Below are positions 8,867-16,434 of a stretch of 42,428 bases of DNA, piece after piece; positions within the stretch are counted from its first letter, which is position 1; every line of letters starts with the position of its first letter. This DNA comes from UBA2108 sp002713215. GTDB taxonomy: Bacteria > Bacteroidota > Bacteroidia > Flavobacteriales_G > Salibacteraceae. A program made the translations under genes and the position numbers. The notes below the pieces were generated by a model. That model was not told the DNA's origin. It saw only the letters and a list, made by a program, of their open reading frames with translations, and did no database searches. The stretch lies in contig CALAPY010000079.1 in NCBI GenBank assembly GCA_937891015.1, positions 1 through 42,428 on the forward strand. Direction: 5' to 3'.

Positions 8867-9268
8867 TTAATATAATGTCAAATTATAGGACATCATTCTA
8901 CGAAGACGAATTCCAAATCCACGAGAATCGATTATTTGAAATAAAACTTAACTACAGGACGGAATTTTAAAATCTAGCAACGTGCGGTGGGAATGTGCGA
9001 ACTAGTTACTTGAGCGATCTAGGCGAAAGCAAACGAAGAATGAGTGCAGACATAATGTATATTATAGTTGACAAAAGAAATCTGTGCGCTAGAGATTTCA
9101 ATTCAATCCAATGGAGCGAATTCCTTTAACATAAAATCATTGCCGTTCTAGAACTGAAGTCCTAGAACTGATTTTATATTAATCAGCATAGCTGAGCGGA
9201 ATTCTCGAATACTGCACGTATTCTAAATACTAGCCCTTTTGTCCTATAATGTATTGCATTATGTCTAA
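8867..9268. mobile_element. MITE-like core unit of repeat B, enlarged by an internal insertion
   Basis: The left motif TTAATATAATG... to ATTATAGGACA (8867-8892) is mirrored by TTTTGTCCTATAAT... to GCATTATGTCTAA (9237-9268). The internal third motif is CATAATGTATATTATAG (9051-9067). The unit is 402 bp, against 306-310 bp in C and A. The excess of about 90 bp lies at roughly 9100-9215 and includes a nested hairpin (9131-9177). Same element type as 161-470 and 20131-20436. Confidence 0.45.
9131..9177. repeat. Nested inverted repeats inside repeat B
   Basis: ATAAAATCA (9131-9139) pairs with TGATTTTAT (9169-9177). Inside lie the perfect palindrome GTTCTAGAAC (9145-9154) and CCTAGAAC (9161-9168), which can also pair with GTTCTAG. 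The block has no counterpart in copies A or C, so it looks like an insertion into copy B. Confidence 0.6.
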
Positions 9269-9437
9269 GTAAGCTTCGGGTTCAAGGTTTATCTTGAACC
9301 TAACTTCGATCTTCATACTTAGCGAAAAAATCTCTTTCGAAAATTCGATTCCATTGTTACACTTAACGACTGCAGAGAAGCGAAAGGAGTTGTGTGTAAG
9401 ATGGTGGGTTTAATATAAGTTTTTGCAATTAAAATTC

Positions 9438-9445
9438 TATATTTG
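9438..9445 (+). promoter_or_regulatory. Bacteroidota -7 box for the TetR gene
   Basis: TATATTTG matches the TAnnTTTG -7 consensus of Bacteroidota and lies 30 nt before the TetR start codon. No convincing -33 TTTG is placed at the usual distance. A 9-bp inverted repeat GGTTTAATA (9407-9415) / TATTAAACC (9449-9457) flanks the box and could serve autoregulation. Confidence 0.45.
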
Positions 9446-9475
9446 TACTATTAAACCAAATTAGTCTATAAGTAT

Positions 9476-10060
9476 ATGAAGAGAGAAAAAACAAAAGAAA
9501 TTTTAGTAAAAACAGCGAAACAGCTATTCGATCGATTTGGTTATCACAAAACCTCAATGGATGATATAGTTAGAGCCTCTAAAAAATCTAAAGGAACACT
9601 TTATTATCATTTTAATAGTAAGGAAGAACTATTTAGAGAAGTGGTGAATATTGAAAAAGATATCGTTCAAATTGAACTCAAAAAAATATTAAAAGAGGAG
9701 GGACTTAGCGCCTCAGAAAAACTATTAATGTATTTGACTGAAAGGATGAAGTTAGTCAATGGTACTACTAATTATTTGGAAACCCTTAAAGCCGATTTTT
9801 TTGACCAGAACAACTTTATAGAAGACATAAGAGAGGATTATGATAAATGGGAGAAGGGTAAGTTAAAGTTGCTCATCGTAGATGGTATTAGAAAGAAGGA
9901 ATTTGAGGAGCAAATTGACGTTGAGGAATTTATAGATCTGGTTCTTGTGGTTTTAAAAGGGTTTGAAATCCCTTTTTATGTACAGGATAATTACGAAAAT
10001 TTAGCCCCTAAATTTAAGCGTTTGATTCAGATAATTATTCGAGGAATTAGTACACATTGA
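9476..10060 (+). CDS. TetR/AcrR-family transcriptional regulator
   Basis: A 194-residue DNA-binding regulator. Residues 1-50 hold the TetR helix-turn-helix (TAKQLFDRFGYHKTSMDDIV, then SKGTLYYHFNSKEELFREVV), which is highly typical. The remainder is a variable helical ligand-binding and dimerisation domain, here very rich in Lys, Glu and Asp. The ATG start lies 30 nt after a good -7 box. The nearest gene is the unknown membrane protein 61 nt downstream on the same strand, which could be its target or partner. The inducer cannot be predicted. The gene begins 78 bp after the end of repeat copy B. Confidence 0.9.
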   Translation: MKREKTKEILVKTAKQLFDRFGYHKTSMDDIVRASKKSKGTLYYHFNSKEELFREVVNIEKDIVQIELKKILKEEGLSASEKLLMYLTERMKLVNGTTNYLETLKADFFDQNNFIEDIREDYDKWEKGKLKLLIVDGIRKKEFEEQIDVEEFIDLVLVVLKGFEIPFYVQDNYENLAPKFKRLIQIIIRGISTH

Positions 10061-10121
10061 ACACTTAGTTGATAATAATAAGAATTCAATATTCAGAAGA
10101 ATTAAATAGCAAAATAATAAA

Positions 10122-10772
10122 ATGAAAACAGATAGTAAAGCTGTTCCAGTACCAGAAAGGAAGAAGGAAGTTCGCAAGACAAAAATTAATAGGAAAACGA
10201 AAGATAAAGTCAAAAGTGATAAAGAAATTGAAAACGAGGTTTTTGAATCTTTGTCAAAAGGAAAAGTTTGGAAATTTGTCCGAATTTTAATAATACCTCC
10301 AATAGTTTTTGGATTGTTGGCTTTAATTGATCCCGCATTACCGACAAGCGACAATTATCAACAAATTACTGATATGAAATCTCAACCCGCGATATATAAG
10401 TATTATGTTTATGATAATGATGGAGCTGAAATTGAAATTGAAAAAGAAGCTTACGAAAATATTGAGATTGATGATGCTATTGTTCTAGATTATTCACCGA
10501 TACTAAATGAATATTATGGTTGTCGGATAAAGAAAGCATCAGATGAAAAACTATTTATAAAAGGAGAGGAGGATACTATCTATTATTTGTATCCTATTTT
10601 TCCACTATTCTTTATGTTACCTTCACTTTTATTCTTTTACAAAAGAAAATCAGCAGTTTTTTATGTGCTCTATTTCGCTAGTGTCTTTTTATACCCCTTA
10701 ATGTTGGCCCATTATCTTTTCATTGAAGAAAAGGCAACTTCAATTAGTCATTTTTTTGTCAATTTATTTTAA
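10122..10772 (+). CDS. Hypothetical membrane protein with basic N-terminal tail
   Basis: I do not recognise this 216-residue protein. Residues 1-48 are very rich in Lys and Arg and probably cytoplasmic. A hydrophobic segment (RILIIPPIVFGLLALI) follows at about 53-69. Then comes a hydrophilic acidic region (about 70-153: YYVYDNDGAEIEIEKEAYEN, DYSPILNEYYGCRIKKAS) and two further hydrophobic helices (IYYLYPIFPLFFMLPSLLFF and YVLYFASVFLYPLMLAHYLF). This suggests a three-TM protein with a soluble domain between the first two helices. It follows the TetR gene closely on the same strand, so co-transcription is plausible. Base composition is AT-rich like the rest of the accessory block. Confidence 0.65.
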   Translation: MKTDSKAVPVPERKKEVRKTKINRKTKDKVKSDKEIENEVFESLSKGKVWKFVRILIIPPIVFGLLALIDPALPTSDNYQQITDMKSQPAIYKYYVYDNDGAEIEIEKEAYENIEIDDAIVLDYSPILNEYYGCRIKKASDEKLFIKGEEDTIYYLYPIFPLFFMLPSLLFFYKRKSAVFYVLYFASVFLYPLMLAHYLFIEEKATSISHFFVNLF

Positions 10773-11016
10773 CCTATTTCCAATATGAGAAAACCCCATC
10801 TATGAAACAGAAATTGAGGTGCAAAATCAGCTAAGAAAAATGGTCTATTGAAAAAAGGTACTCTTAAACTCATAAAATTCATAATTTAAGAAGCGGATAA
10901 CCAGAGATAGTATTGTTCTAAAAGGTAGTTACATATAGATAATGAGTTATCCTTGCTCTTTAGGTACAGATAATGAGCATGATCCAATGACTTTACATTT
11001 ACATGATCGGAATAAG

Positions 11017-11919
11017 TTATTTTTTAGATTCTATAATAAAACTTCTGTTGCTAAACCCTGGATTCATTTCTGTAAATGTGTGACGAATTTCATCTTCATC
11101 GTCTGCCAAAGCCATTGAATAAATTACTGGAACAAAATGATCTGGAGTAGGGGCTGCTAGTTCCCCAAGCTTATATTTTTCATAGTTTATTAGAGCCTGT
11201 ACATCTCGATCGTCAATCTTGTTTTTCACCCATTCATCAAATTCTGTCTCCCAACCATAAATGCTCTGATCACCAGTTCTCATTTTTGCTATGGCCAATC
11301 TTAAATTATGAACTAAAGCACCACTACCAATAATCAAAACTCCTTGTTCTCGGTACTTCTTTAGTTGAATTGCCAAATCATAATGGTATTGTGCTGGTTT
11401 ATCATAGTTTAAACTTAGTTGAAAAACGGGGACATCCGCTTCTGGAAACATGTGCATTAACATGGGCCAATTTCCGTGGTCAAAGCCCCATTCTGTGGTC
11501 GTGTCAATTTCACCTATTCCATTTGCAACCTTTTTTGCAAATTCAGGTGAGCCAGGTGCAGGGTATTTAATGGTGTAATAATTATCAGGAAATCCGTAAT
11601 AATCATAAATCGTTTTTGGGGAGGATAAAATATTTACATACGAACCTTTCGTGCACCAATGTGCAGAAACTACCAGTATCGCTTTTACATCATATTTCGA
11701 TTTTATTTCTTTACCCAGATTACCTAAATAGGAATTAAACGGATTCCCATAATGGGGGACAGGAATGTCCATAGGATTACCATGCGACGAAAATAGAACT
11801 GGCATTTTTTGCCCAGTTGGTTTTGTGTTGTCTAGTGCTTTCGCTAATCCAGTTAAACCAAACGCACTAGTACCAATTGCTCCCATACTTACAAGTTTTA
11901 AAAATTTTGAACGCTTCAT
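11017..11919 (-). CDS. DODA-type (LigB-like) extradiol dioxygenase, YgiD family
   Basis: A class III extradiol dioxygenase of the 4,5-DOPA dioxygenase/YgiD type, 300 residues. Conserved His positions are visible: His46 in SSHGNP, His87 in SAHW, His148 in FDHGNW, His204 in LVHNLR and His261 in PTPDHFVPV. These are the usual candidate metal and catalytic residues of the family. Residues 1-29 (MKRSKFLKLVSMGAIGTSAF...) look like an export signal resembling a Tat leader but lacking the full twin-Arg, so export is possible rather than certain. The start overlaps the end of the MarR gene by 4 nt. Related enzymes open catechol-like rings, and ring-cleaving dioxygenases occur in MhqR-type quinone-stress regulons. 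Confidence 0.88.
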   Translation of the reverse strand: MKRSKFLKLVSMGAIGTSAFGLTGLAKALDNTKPTGQKMPVLFSSHGNPMDIPVPHYGNPFNSYLGNLGKEIKSKYDVKAILVVSAHWCTKGSYVNILSSPKTIYDYYGFPDNYYTIKYPAPGSPEFAKKVANGIGEIDTTTEWGFDHGNWPMLMHMFPEADVPVFQLSLNYDKPAQYHYDLAIQLKKYREQGVLIIGSGALVHNLRLAIAKMRTGDQSIYGWETEFDEWVKNKIDDRDVQALINYEKYKLGELAAPTPDHFVPVIYSMALADDEDEIRHTFTEMNPGFSNRSFIIESKK

Positions 11920-12365
11920 TTGTTCCTTATCTTGTCCAACAAAATATTTAGAAATACTACTTCTTTTTCATTTAAATTAGAAAGAAGCTCATCTTCCTGT
12001 TTTTCGCAAAGTGCCATTTTGTTGAGTAATGTGAGCCCTTCTTGGGAAATTAAAACATCTTTCTGTCTTCTGTCCATCTTACTCTCTTTTCGCTTAACCA
12101 AACCTTTTTTAAATAGCCTTTCAACTATTCGGCTAACATCAGAATTCCCATCCAACATTCGCTCTTTAATTAAGCCAATGGATACAGCTTTAGGATGCTG
12201 GCCTTTCAAAATTCTCAATACATTGAATTGAGGAGCTGCCAAACCATGTTCATTTAGCATTTTAAAAAACTGTTGACCTAATTGATTGTTAGTGTAGTAT
12301 AAGTTTACCAGAGCTTTATGGTATTCATTTCTGAATTTGCTTTTTATTTCGTCCTCTAGTTTCAT
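11916..12365 (-). CDS. MarR-family transcriptional regulator
   Basis: A 149-residue winged-helix repressor. The recognition region is about residues 62-90 (SIGLIKERMLDGNSDVSRIV followed by ERLFKKGLVKR), and the wing carries the characteristic KMDRRQKDVLIS near residues 97-107. The gene lies between the SRPBCC gene (stop/start overlap TAATG) and the dioxygenase (4-nt overlap), so the three are translated as one unit. It probably senses an electrophile, phenol or oxidant and represses its neighbours. The 33-bp palindrome at 19462-19494 is the best candidate distant operator in the window. Which effector it binds is not visible: no conserved single-Cys OhrR motif is obvious. Confidence 0.88.
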   Translation of the reverse strand: MKLEDEIKSKFRNEYHKALVNLYYTNNQLGQQFFKMLNEHGLAAPQFNVLRILKGQHPKAVSIGLIKERMLDGNSDVSRIVERLFKKGLVKRKESKMDRRQKDVLISQEGLTLLNKMALCEKQEDELLSNLNEKEVVFLNILLDKIRNK

Positions 12366-12850
12366 TATTCTTGAAATTTTCTATCATTAATATGCTGACT
12401 TCTGTGCTCTGTAATAGCTATATCTAATTCATTAAGTTGCGTGAATCCATAGTCTTTAATTGAATTAACGAAATTACGTCTAAACAAAATGTGCCTATAC
12501 CATTTCAATTCAATTTCCACTGTCATTAATATTTTGACCAAGCCTATGTTCTCAGCACTTATTTGAAATCTGAAGCAAACTTTTGTTTCATTTTGGTAAG
12601 ACAAAAAGGAAATCATTTCATTTGCTGTACACTCTGAAATATAGCAAAGTGACTGTTTTTTATCTCTTTCATGTGAGGACTCTACCCAGAGAATGGATCC
12701 TTTATTTAGTTTGGTACTACCTAGATGTTCGACACTTATAATGTATGGCATCCATTTAGACAGATAATCACAATTACTTAATAAATCCCATACTAACGCA
12801 GTACTTGCAAAAACGAGTCGTTCTTCCGAATATGTATAATAATTAATCAT
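12365..12850 (-). CDS. SRPBCC (START/cyclase-like) domain protein
   Basis: A 161-residue protein with the feel of the SRPBCC helix-grip fold: an early strand, then VFASTALVWDLLSNCDYLSKWMP, and later alternating strands (GSILWVESSHERDKK, ECTANEMISFLSYQNETKVC). Such proteins bind small hydrophobic ligands in polyketide cyclase, Bet v1-like or coenzyme Q-binding roles. It is the first gene of the SRPBCC-marR-dioxygenase unit and ends in the TAATG overlap with marR. The fold call rests on pattern, not on a catalytic motif, so the function is unassigned. Confidence 0.6.
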   Translation of the reverse strand: MINYYTYSEERLVFASTALVWDLLSNCDYLSKWMPYIISVEHLGSTKLNKGSILWVESSHERDKKQSLCYISECTANEMISFLSYQNETKVCFRFQISAENIGLVKILMTVEIELKWYRHILFRRNFVNSIKDYGFTQLNELDIAITEHRSQHINDRKFQE

Positions 12851-12911
12851 TTATCAAATACACGTTGCTCAAAATATTCGAACATTTGCATTTCTATAAG
12901 GTCAAAATATA

Positions 12912-14390
12912 TCAATATTCAAACCGTTCATCTAGAAATTCCAACCTATTACTAACCCATGTTGCCATATAAAATTGTTCATTTTTTAAATTGAGGTTTA
13001 CTTTCCATAAGTTGTTTTCTAAACCTTCAACTTTATACGAATCTAATTCAGCAAAATTAGAGGCAATAATGCCATTTAAATTGGATTCTGAAAATTCTGC
13101 CAATCGTAGCTCTTTCCAACGTTCTTTTAAGCGTAGTTTATAGTTTGCAGGATCAGTTTCTAGTAATCTTTTAAATAAATTATTTGTGATTAAAACAGAA
13201 TAGCTCGTTTTTTCCGCAAAAGGACTTCTTCCCCATGTTCCATCCATGTCCCATGGAATAATATTAAACTTTGACAAATGGTCTCGTTTGAAAAAAAACC
13301 AATTTTTCCCAACGTTATCTCTTCCACCTATGAGATTGATAAAAAGAAAGTAGTCTATGACATTATTTAGATCAATGTGGTGGGCGATAGTATTTTTAAA
13401 TTCTGAATTGCTACTGTTAACGATTAATGTGTTTAGAGCCTCAAAATCGTCCCAAACAATTTCTTGAGATGGGTTGGGTAATTTTTGCTCCCAATCACCC
13501 CAAAATCTACTGTTAGGGTCTTTTTCAATTAAAGTTTCAAACTCAGTCTGGCTAGAATTATCTGTACCTGCATATAAAACACATTGATCATTTGCGTCTA
13601 AAAATTCTTTCGTGTAATTTTCTGAAAAAGAATAAACACCTAGGGTTTGATGATTGATATAAACTTCTACAAATCGTGAATCAATACCGATATGATTAGC
13701 TGGTCCTGACATTGATTTCCACAATTCAAAAGAAGATTTGTTTCTTAATCTGGATTGATCGACAAACATCGCATCTAAAATCCATTTTTGATTTTGTTTA
13801 AAGTCAAAATAGGATTGTGACGATGGTGAATCTTTACTTTTATCCGAATATATTTTTATCCCAAATGATTTTTTATCATATCTTAAACTCGATGAACCTC
13901 TTTGTTCAATTCCCGTCCAGTTATTTTCGGATATTCTGCGTATTTCTGGATAGTTTAAGATCATCCGAGATAGGGTTTTTGGACCATTAATGATAGGGTT
14001 TGCAGTGACAATTTGGATTGTTGGGATTTTTGTAAAGAATAGAGTGAATTCGTCTGTTCTATTTCCAGTATTTATAATAACACGGTATGCTTTATTCAAT
14101 TCAATGTTTCCAAAATTATTTACTGTGCCATTAGTTAATTTTATGGATTCTAATGTGATGTTTGAATGTCTTTGAAATTCAACATATGGGGAAAAATTAT
14201 TAATTGAATTTTCGTCGATTGAATATTTTAAGATACGATTATGAGAATCGAACACACAGTTTTTTCTATTCAACCTTAAGAGCAAAGGAAGCTCAAGGTT
14301 TTCATTTGCAATATTGTCATATATAACCTCGGTTTTTTGGCAAGCCATTAAAAACACTAGAAATACCAAAAAAGAAATGTATTTAGCCAT
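12912..14390 (-). CDS. CotH-kinase-family lipoprotein
   Basis: A 492-residue protein. The signal peptide ends in LMAC, giving a lipidated Cys17. Residues about 120-490 match the CotH family: RGSSSLRYDKKSFGIKI (164-180), MFVDQSRLRNKSSFELW, VEVYINHQTLGVY, and the nucleotide-kinase-like motif IIPWDMDGTWG with Asp381 and Asp383 (compare WDxDxxFG of CotH). In Bacillus, CotH phosphorylates spore coat proteins; bacterial homologues elsewhere are mostly uncharacterised. The gene overlaps the DUF2490 gene by 8 nt. Surface or periplasmic location is predicted from the lipobox. Confidence 0.85.
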   Translation of the reverse strand: MAKYISFLVFLVFLMACQKTEVIYDNIANENLELPLLLRLNRKNCVFDSHNRILKYSIDENSINNFSPYVEFQRHSNITLESIKLTNGTVNNFGNIELNKAYRVIINTGNRTDEFTLFFTKIPTIQIVTANPIINGPKTLSRMILNYPEIRRISENNWTGIEQRGSSSLRYDKKSFGIKIYSDKSKDSPSSQSYFDFKQNQKWILDAMFVDQSRLRNKSSFELWKSMSGPANHIGIDSRFVEVYINHQTLGVYSFSENYTKEFLDANDQCVLYAGTDNSSQTEFETLIEKDPNSRFWGDWEQKLPNPSQEIVWDDFEALNTLIVNSSNSEFKNTIAHHIDLNNVIDYFLFINLIGGRDNVGKNWFFFKRDHLSKFNIIPWDMDGTWGRSPFAEKTSYSVLITNNLFKRLLETDPANYKLRLKERWKELRLAEFSESNLNGIIASNFAELDSYKVEGLENNLWKVNLNLKNEQFYMATWVSNRLEFLDERFEY

Positions 14391-15075
14391 GCTTGAAGTT
14401 GAAACTATAGTTAATTTTCAGGATAATATAGTTTAAAGGATATGAGTTATTCAGTTCTCGTTCAAAGGCTAGTCCATATTTAACATCTCCTAAATTTGTT
14501 TTTAATTTATCACCGATATTCAACCTAACTTTATTAAATGAGGGCTTTTTGTAGATAACATATTCACGAAATAATTCGGCTGATATATATATAGCATGTT
14601 TATTTATTGGATATTGAAGTTTTATTCGGTTTCTCATACTTGATCTATTTTCTATGTCGGGGGTGGTATTTGCAAATAGGTTAATATAACTATGTTGATA
14701 TCTGAAACGATAGAGTAAATTCAGATGCTTACTCAGTTTACACCAATATTTAATATCTATATTGTATCTTATGTTATTGACAAATGTGTAGTCTCTCTTA
14801 CGGGCATAGGAGTACCTAACACCTAATGATAATTTCAATTGTTTGTCGAATTTGTGGGTCAGCCCAAGTTCTGTGATTGATTTTTTGATTTTGATAGCAT
14901 TATTAAATGTTCGTATTTCCTGATTAAAAGATGTCTTCCATTTTTTATTGAGTTTAAAATTGCCCCCAACACCTGCCCAAAGTCCAATATCATTAGTTGT
15001 CTTTATTTCTTGACACCATGTAGAATTCGATATAAACAAGAAAACTATTCCTATAATGTTAAATACAAGTTTCAA
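14383..15075 (-). CDS. DUF2490-family outer-membrane beta-barrel protein
   Basis: A 230-residue protein with a signal peptide (residues 1-21, ending TWCQ). It has regular amphipathic strands alternating with aromatic residues: GLWAGVGGNFKLNKKWKTSF, ELGLTHKFDKQLKLSLGVRY, HLNLLYRFRYQHSYINLF, and NYIILKINYSFNF at the end. This matches DUF2490, predicted small outer-membrane barrels common in Bacteroidota. It is translationally coupled to the downstream CotH gene. In other Bacteroidota I recall DUF2490 and CotH genes near VTC-type polyphosphate polymerase genes, but none is present here. The role is unknown. Confidence 0.8.
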   Translation of the reverse strand: MKLVFNIIGIVFLFISNSTWCQEIKTTNDIGLWAGVGGNFKLNKKWKTSFNQEIRTFNNAIKIKKSITELGLTHKFDKQLKLSLGVRYSYARKRDYTFVNNIRYNIDIKYWCKLSKHLNLLYRFRYQHSYINLFANTTPDIENRSSMRNRIKLQYPINKHAIYISAELFREYVIYKKPSFNKVRLNIGDKLKTNLGDVKYGLAFERELNNSYPLNYIILKINYSFNFKHG

Positions 15076-15102
15076 TTTTTTTGCGTTTTTTTAGTAAGAG
15101 CT

Positions 15103-15126
15103 TAAGCCTACTTAAAGTAGGGCTTA
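15103..15126. terminator. Hairpin between the oxidoreductase unit and the DUF2490 gene
   Basis: TTAAGCC-TACTT-a-AAGTA-GGGCTTA forms a strong stem with one bulge. It overlaps the stop codon of the small lipoprotein ORF upstream on the minus strand. Neither side has a proper U-run in transcript sense, so Rho-independent termination is uncertain; it may mark an operon boundary or an mRNA stabiliser. Confidence 0.4.
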
Positions 15127-15252
15127 CAGTTGTAATAGTCTTAAAATCTTTAGTTCCTCTCCTTCTATGTTGTTTTGCTTTTCATTAATTGATTCTTTAA
15201 AACAAGAGATTAAGCAAACAACTAACAATAAAATAAGGTCATTGTATTTCAT
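15124..15252 (-). CDS. Possible 42-residue small lipoprotein
   Basis: ATG 15252 follows the oxidoreductase stop codon by 1 nt, suggesting translational coupling. The product starts MKYNDLILLLVVCLISC, a convincing lipoprotein signal (LISC, Cys17), and continues for only 25 charged residues (FKESINEKQNNIEGEELKIL...). It may be a genuine small lipoprotein or the remnant of a longer one truncated at the hairpin. No homologue is recognised. Confidence 0.4.
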   Translation of the reverse strand: MKYNDLILLLVVCLISCFKESINEKQNNIEGEELKILRLLQL

Positions 15253-15253
15253 T

Positions 15254-15922
15254 TTAATCGTTTGATATACTAGGGCAAGTCTTGAAATACTCCTCGTCAT
15301 CAACAATATCGAGCATAAATTTGGCGACTTCTTTTCTACTTATTCCCATTCGCAATTTTTTATTCCCATTTATGCTTACGCGAATATTTTGATGTATTGT
15401 TCCATTCCCTAATCCTACAGGCCTTATTGCTGTCCAATCCGTGATACTGTTTCTAAGGATTTCCTCTTGTTCTTCATGAGCCTGATAAGCTGTACCTACG
15501 TTAGTTTGGTTTATTAAAAACCGAAACATAAAGTCCAATTCCTTATAACTATTGCCTACACCCCATGCTGAAACAGTAAGCACTCTTTTTATGTTTTGTT
15601 TTTGCATAGAAGACACTATATTGTCCATGCTAACTTCCAATAAATTCGTTGGGGTTATTACTTTAGACCAAGGAAAGTCCGATTTTCTACTGATATTTAG
15701 AGCAACAAATACGGCAACCGTGCCTTTGAGTACTTCATCAATATCTTCGGCCTTCAAAGGCGTACCTTCTATAATTTGAAGATTAATATCTCTAAAAGGG
15801 ATTGTGTTTTTATTTCTGACCAGAGCCTTGACAGTCATTCCCATTTTTAATGCTTGAGAAACTATTTCAATTCCTGTCCTGCCGTTCGCTCCAATAACGG
15901 AAATTTTAATTTCTTTTTTCAT
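15254..15922 (-). CDS. NAD(P)-binding oxidoreductase (NmrA/atypical SDR type)
   Basis: A Rossmann-fold protein of 222 residues from ATG 15922 (MKKEIKISVIGANGRTG); an upstream ATG at 15937 adds only MTVAL. The dinucleotide-binding Gly motif GANGRTG is at the N-terminus. VKALVRNKNTIPF follows as in NmrA-like and atypical SDR proteins, then AVFVALNIS, RVLTVSAWGVGNS and WTAIRPVGLGNG, which mark the usual strands. The classic SDR YxxxK is not evident. It lies immediately downstream of the DoxX gene and is probably co-transcribed. Likely substrates are quinones or other small carbonyls, by context only. Confidence 0.82.
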   Translation of the reverse strand: MKKEIKISVIGANGRTGIEIVSQALKMGMTVKALVRNKNTIPFRDINLQIIEGTPLKAEDIDEVLKGTVAVFVALNISRKSDFPWSKVITPTNLLEVSMDNIVSSMQKQNIKRVLTVSAWGVGNSYKELDFMFRFLINQTNVGTAYQAHEEQEEILRNSITDWTAIRPVGLGNGTIHQNIRVSINGNKKLRMGISRKEVAKFMLDIVDDEEYFKTCPSISND

Positions 15923-15945
15923 AAGGGCTACAGTCATTAATGTCT

Positions 15946-16317
15946 CTAACTATTAAACTTTATAAGTAATTCTGGGTTGCGAACAAAAGCAGCCGTCCAA
16001 ACCAAAACCAAAATCACCGACTGAGCAATAAAAGGCTCTCCGTTACTCATGTGCGTAACAATAGCACCACCCATGTGGGCACTTAGTAAAAATGCGCCAA
16101 ATATGTTTGTTTTGGGTATGATGAATAGAATAGTAGATATTATCTCTCCGATTGCAATTATAGTCATCCATTCGGCCAATCCCCATTTAGCAAAATTATC
16201 CGCCATTTCAGGCATCGTAAATTTACCCATAGCACTAAACAGTAGCATTGCGGTAATTAAACCAGCTACTACCCATCCTGTTATTTTTCTTCCTTTACTC
16301 ATTTCTTGTGTTTCCAT
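15946..16317 (-). CDS. DoxX-like family inner-membrane protein
   Basis: A 123-residue protein with four hydrophobic segments (ITGWVVAGLITAMLLFSAMG, WMTIIAIGEIISTILFIIP, IFGAFLLSAHMGGAIVTHM, FIAQSVILVLVWTAAFVRNP). The DoxX-like hallmarks are FSAMGKF early, then the AIGEI and LLSAHMGGAIVTH helices. DoxX-type proteins appear in quinone, thiol and oxidative-stress loci (for example mhqP in the Bacillus MhqR regulon). It is the first gene of the DoxX-oxidoreductase unit. Its biochemical activity is not defined. Confidence 0.82.
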   Translation of the reverse strand: METQEMSKGRKITGWVVAGLITAMLLFSAMGKFTMPEMADNFAKWGLAEWMTIIAIGEIISTILFIIPKTNIFGAFLLSAHMGGAIVTHMSNGEPFIAQSVILVLVWTAAFVRNPELLIKFNS

Positions 16318-16434
16318 AATTATTCTCTATTTATTTGATATTTGCTGTAAATACTCCGACTAAAAAGTTTTCCTTTTCAAATTAGTTTTAACTATCTGAA
16401 TCATTTCTTAACTAACTATTGAAAGCTTTATCGT

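Larger units (their letters stand above)
8321..9397 (+). repeat. Long interspersed non-coding repeat, copy B
   Basis: This 1.08-kb stretch has no credible coding sequence and shares ordered landmarks with copies A and C. It starts near GGGGCTTGGCCTCATTTCATG (compare 19656-19670 in C). It then has TTCAGCCTTGATTTTTTGGC (8474-8493) with nested palindromes CCTTGAT...ATCAAGG (8479-8507) and GCTCTTTTG...CAAAACGAGC (8491-8517). A TTAACATAAT motif follows at 8551, then the left inverted-repeat motif (8867-8892), the AAACGAAGAATGAGTGC block (9031-9047), the right motif (9232-9268), a hairpin GGTTCAAG-gtttat-CTTGAACC (9279-9300), and the tail GCGAAAGGAGTTGTGTGT (9380-9397) shared with A. It separates the metal operon from the TetR gene. 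The CCTTGATTTTTTGG/ATCAAGG part resembles interspersed repeats I associate with Bacteroidota genomes, a recollection rather than a search result. Confidence 0.78.

Noticed and set aside
8752..8970. 72-codon open frame inside repeat B
   Set aside because: It runs across the left inverted-repeat motif, is not kept in copies A or C, and has no protein-like features; treated as chance.
11833..11919. Tat signal on the dioxygenase
   Set aside because: The leader has KRSKFLK but lacks the second Arg of the twin-arginine motif; noted as an uncertain export signal only.
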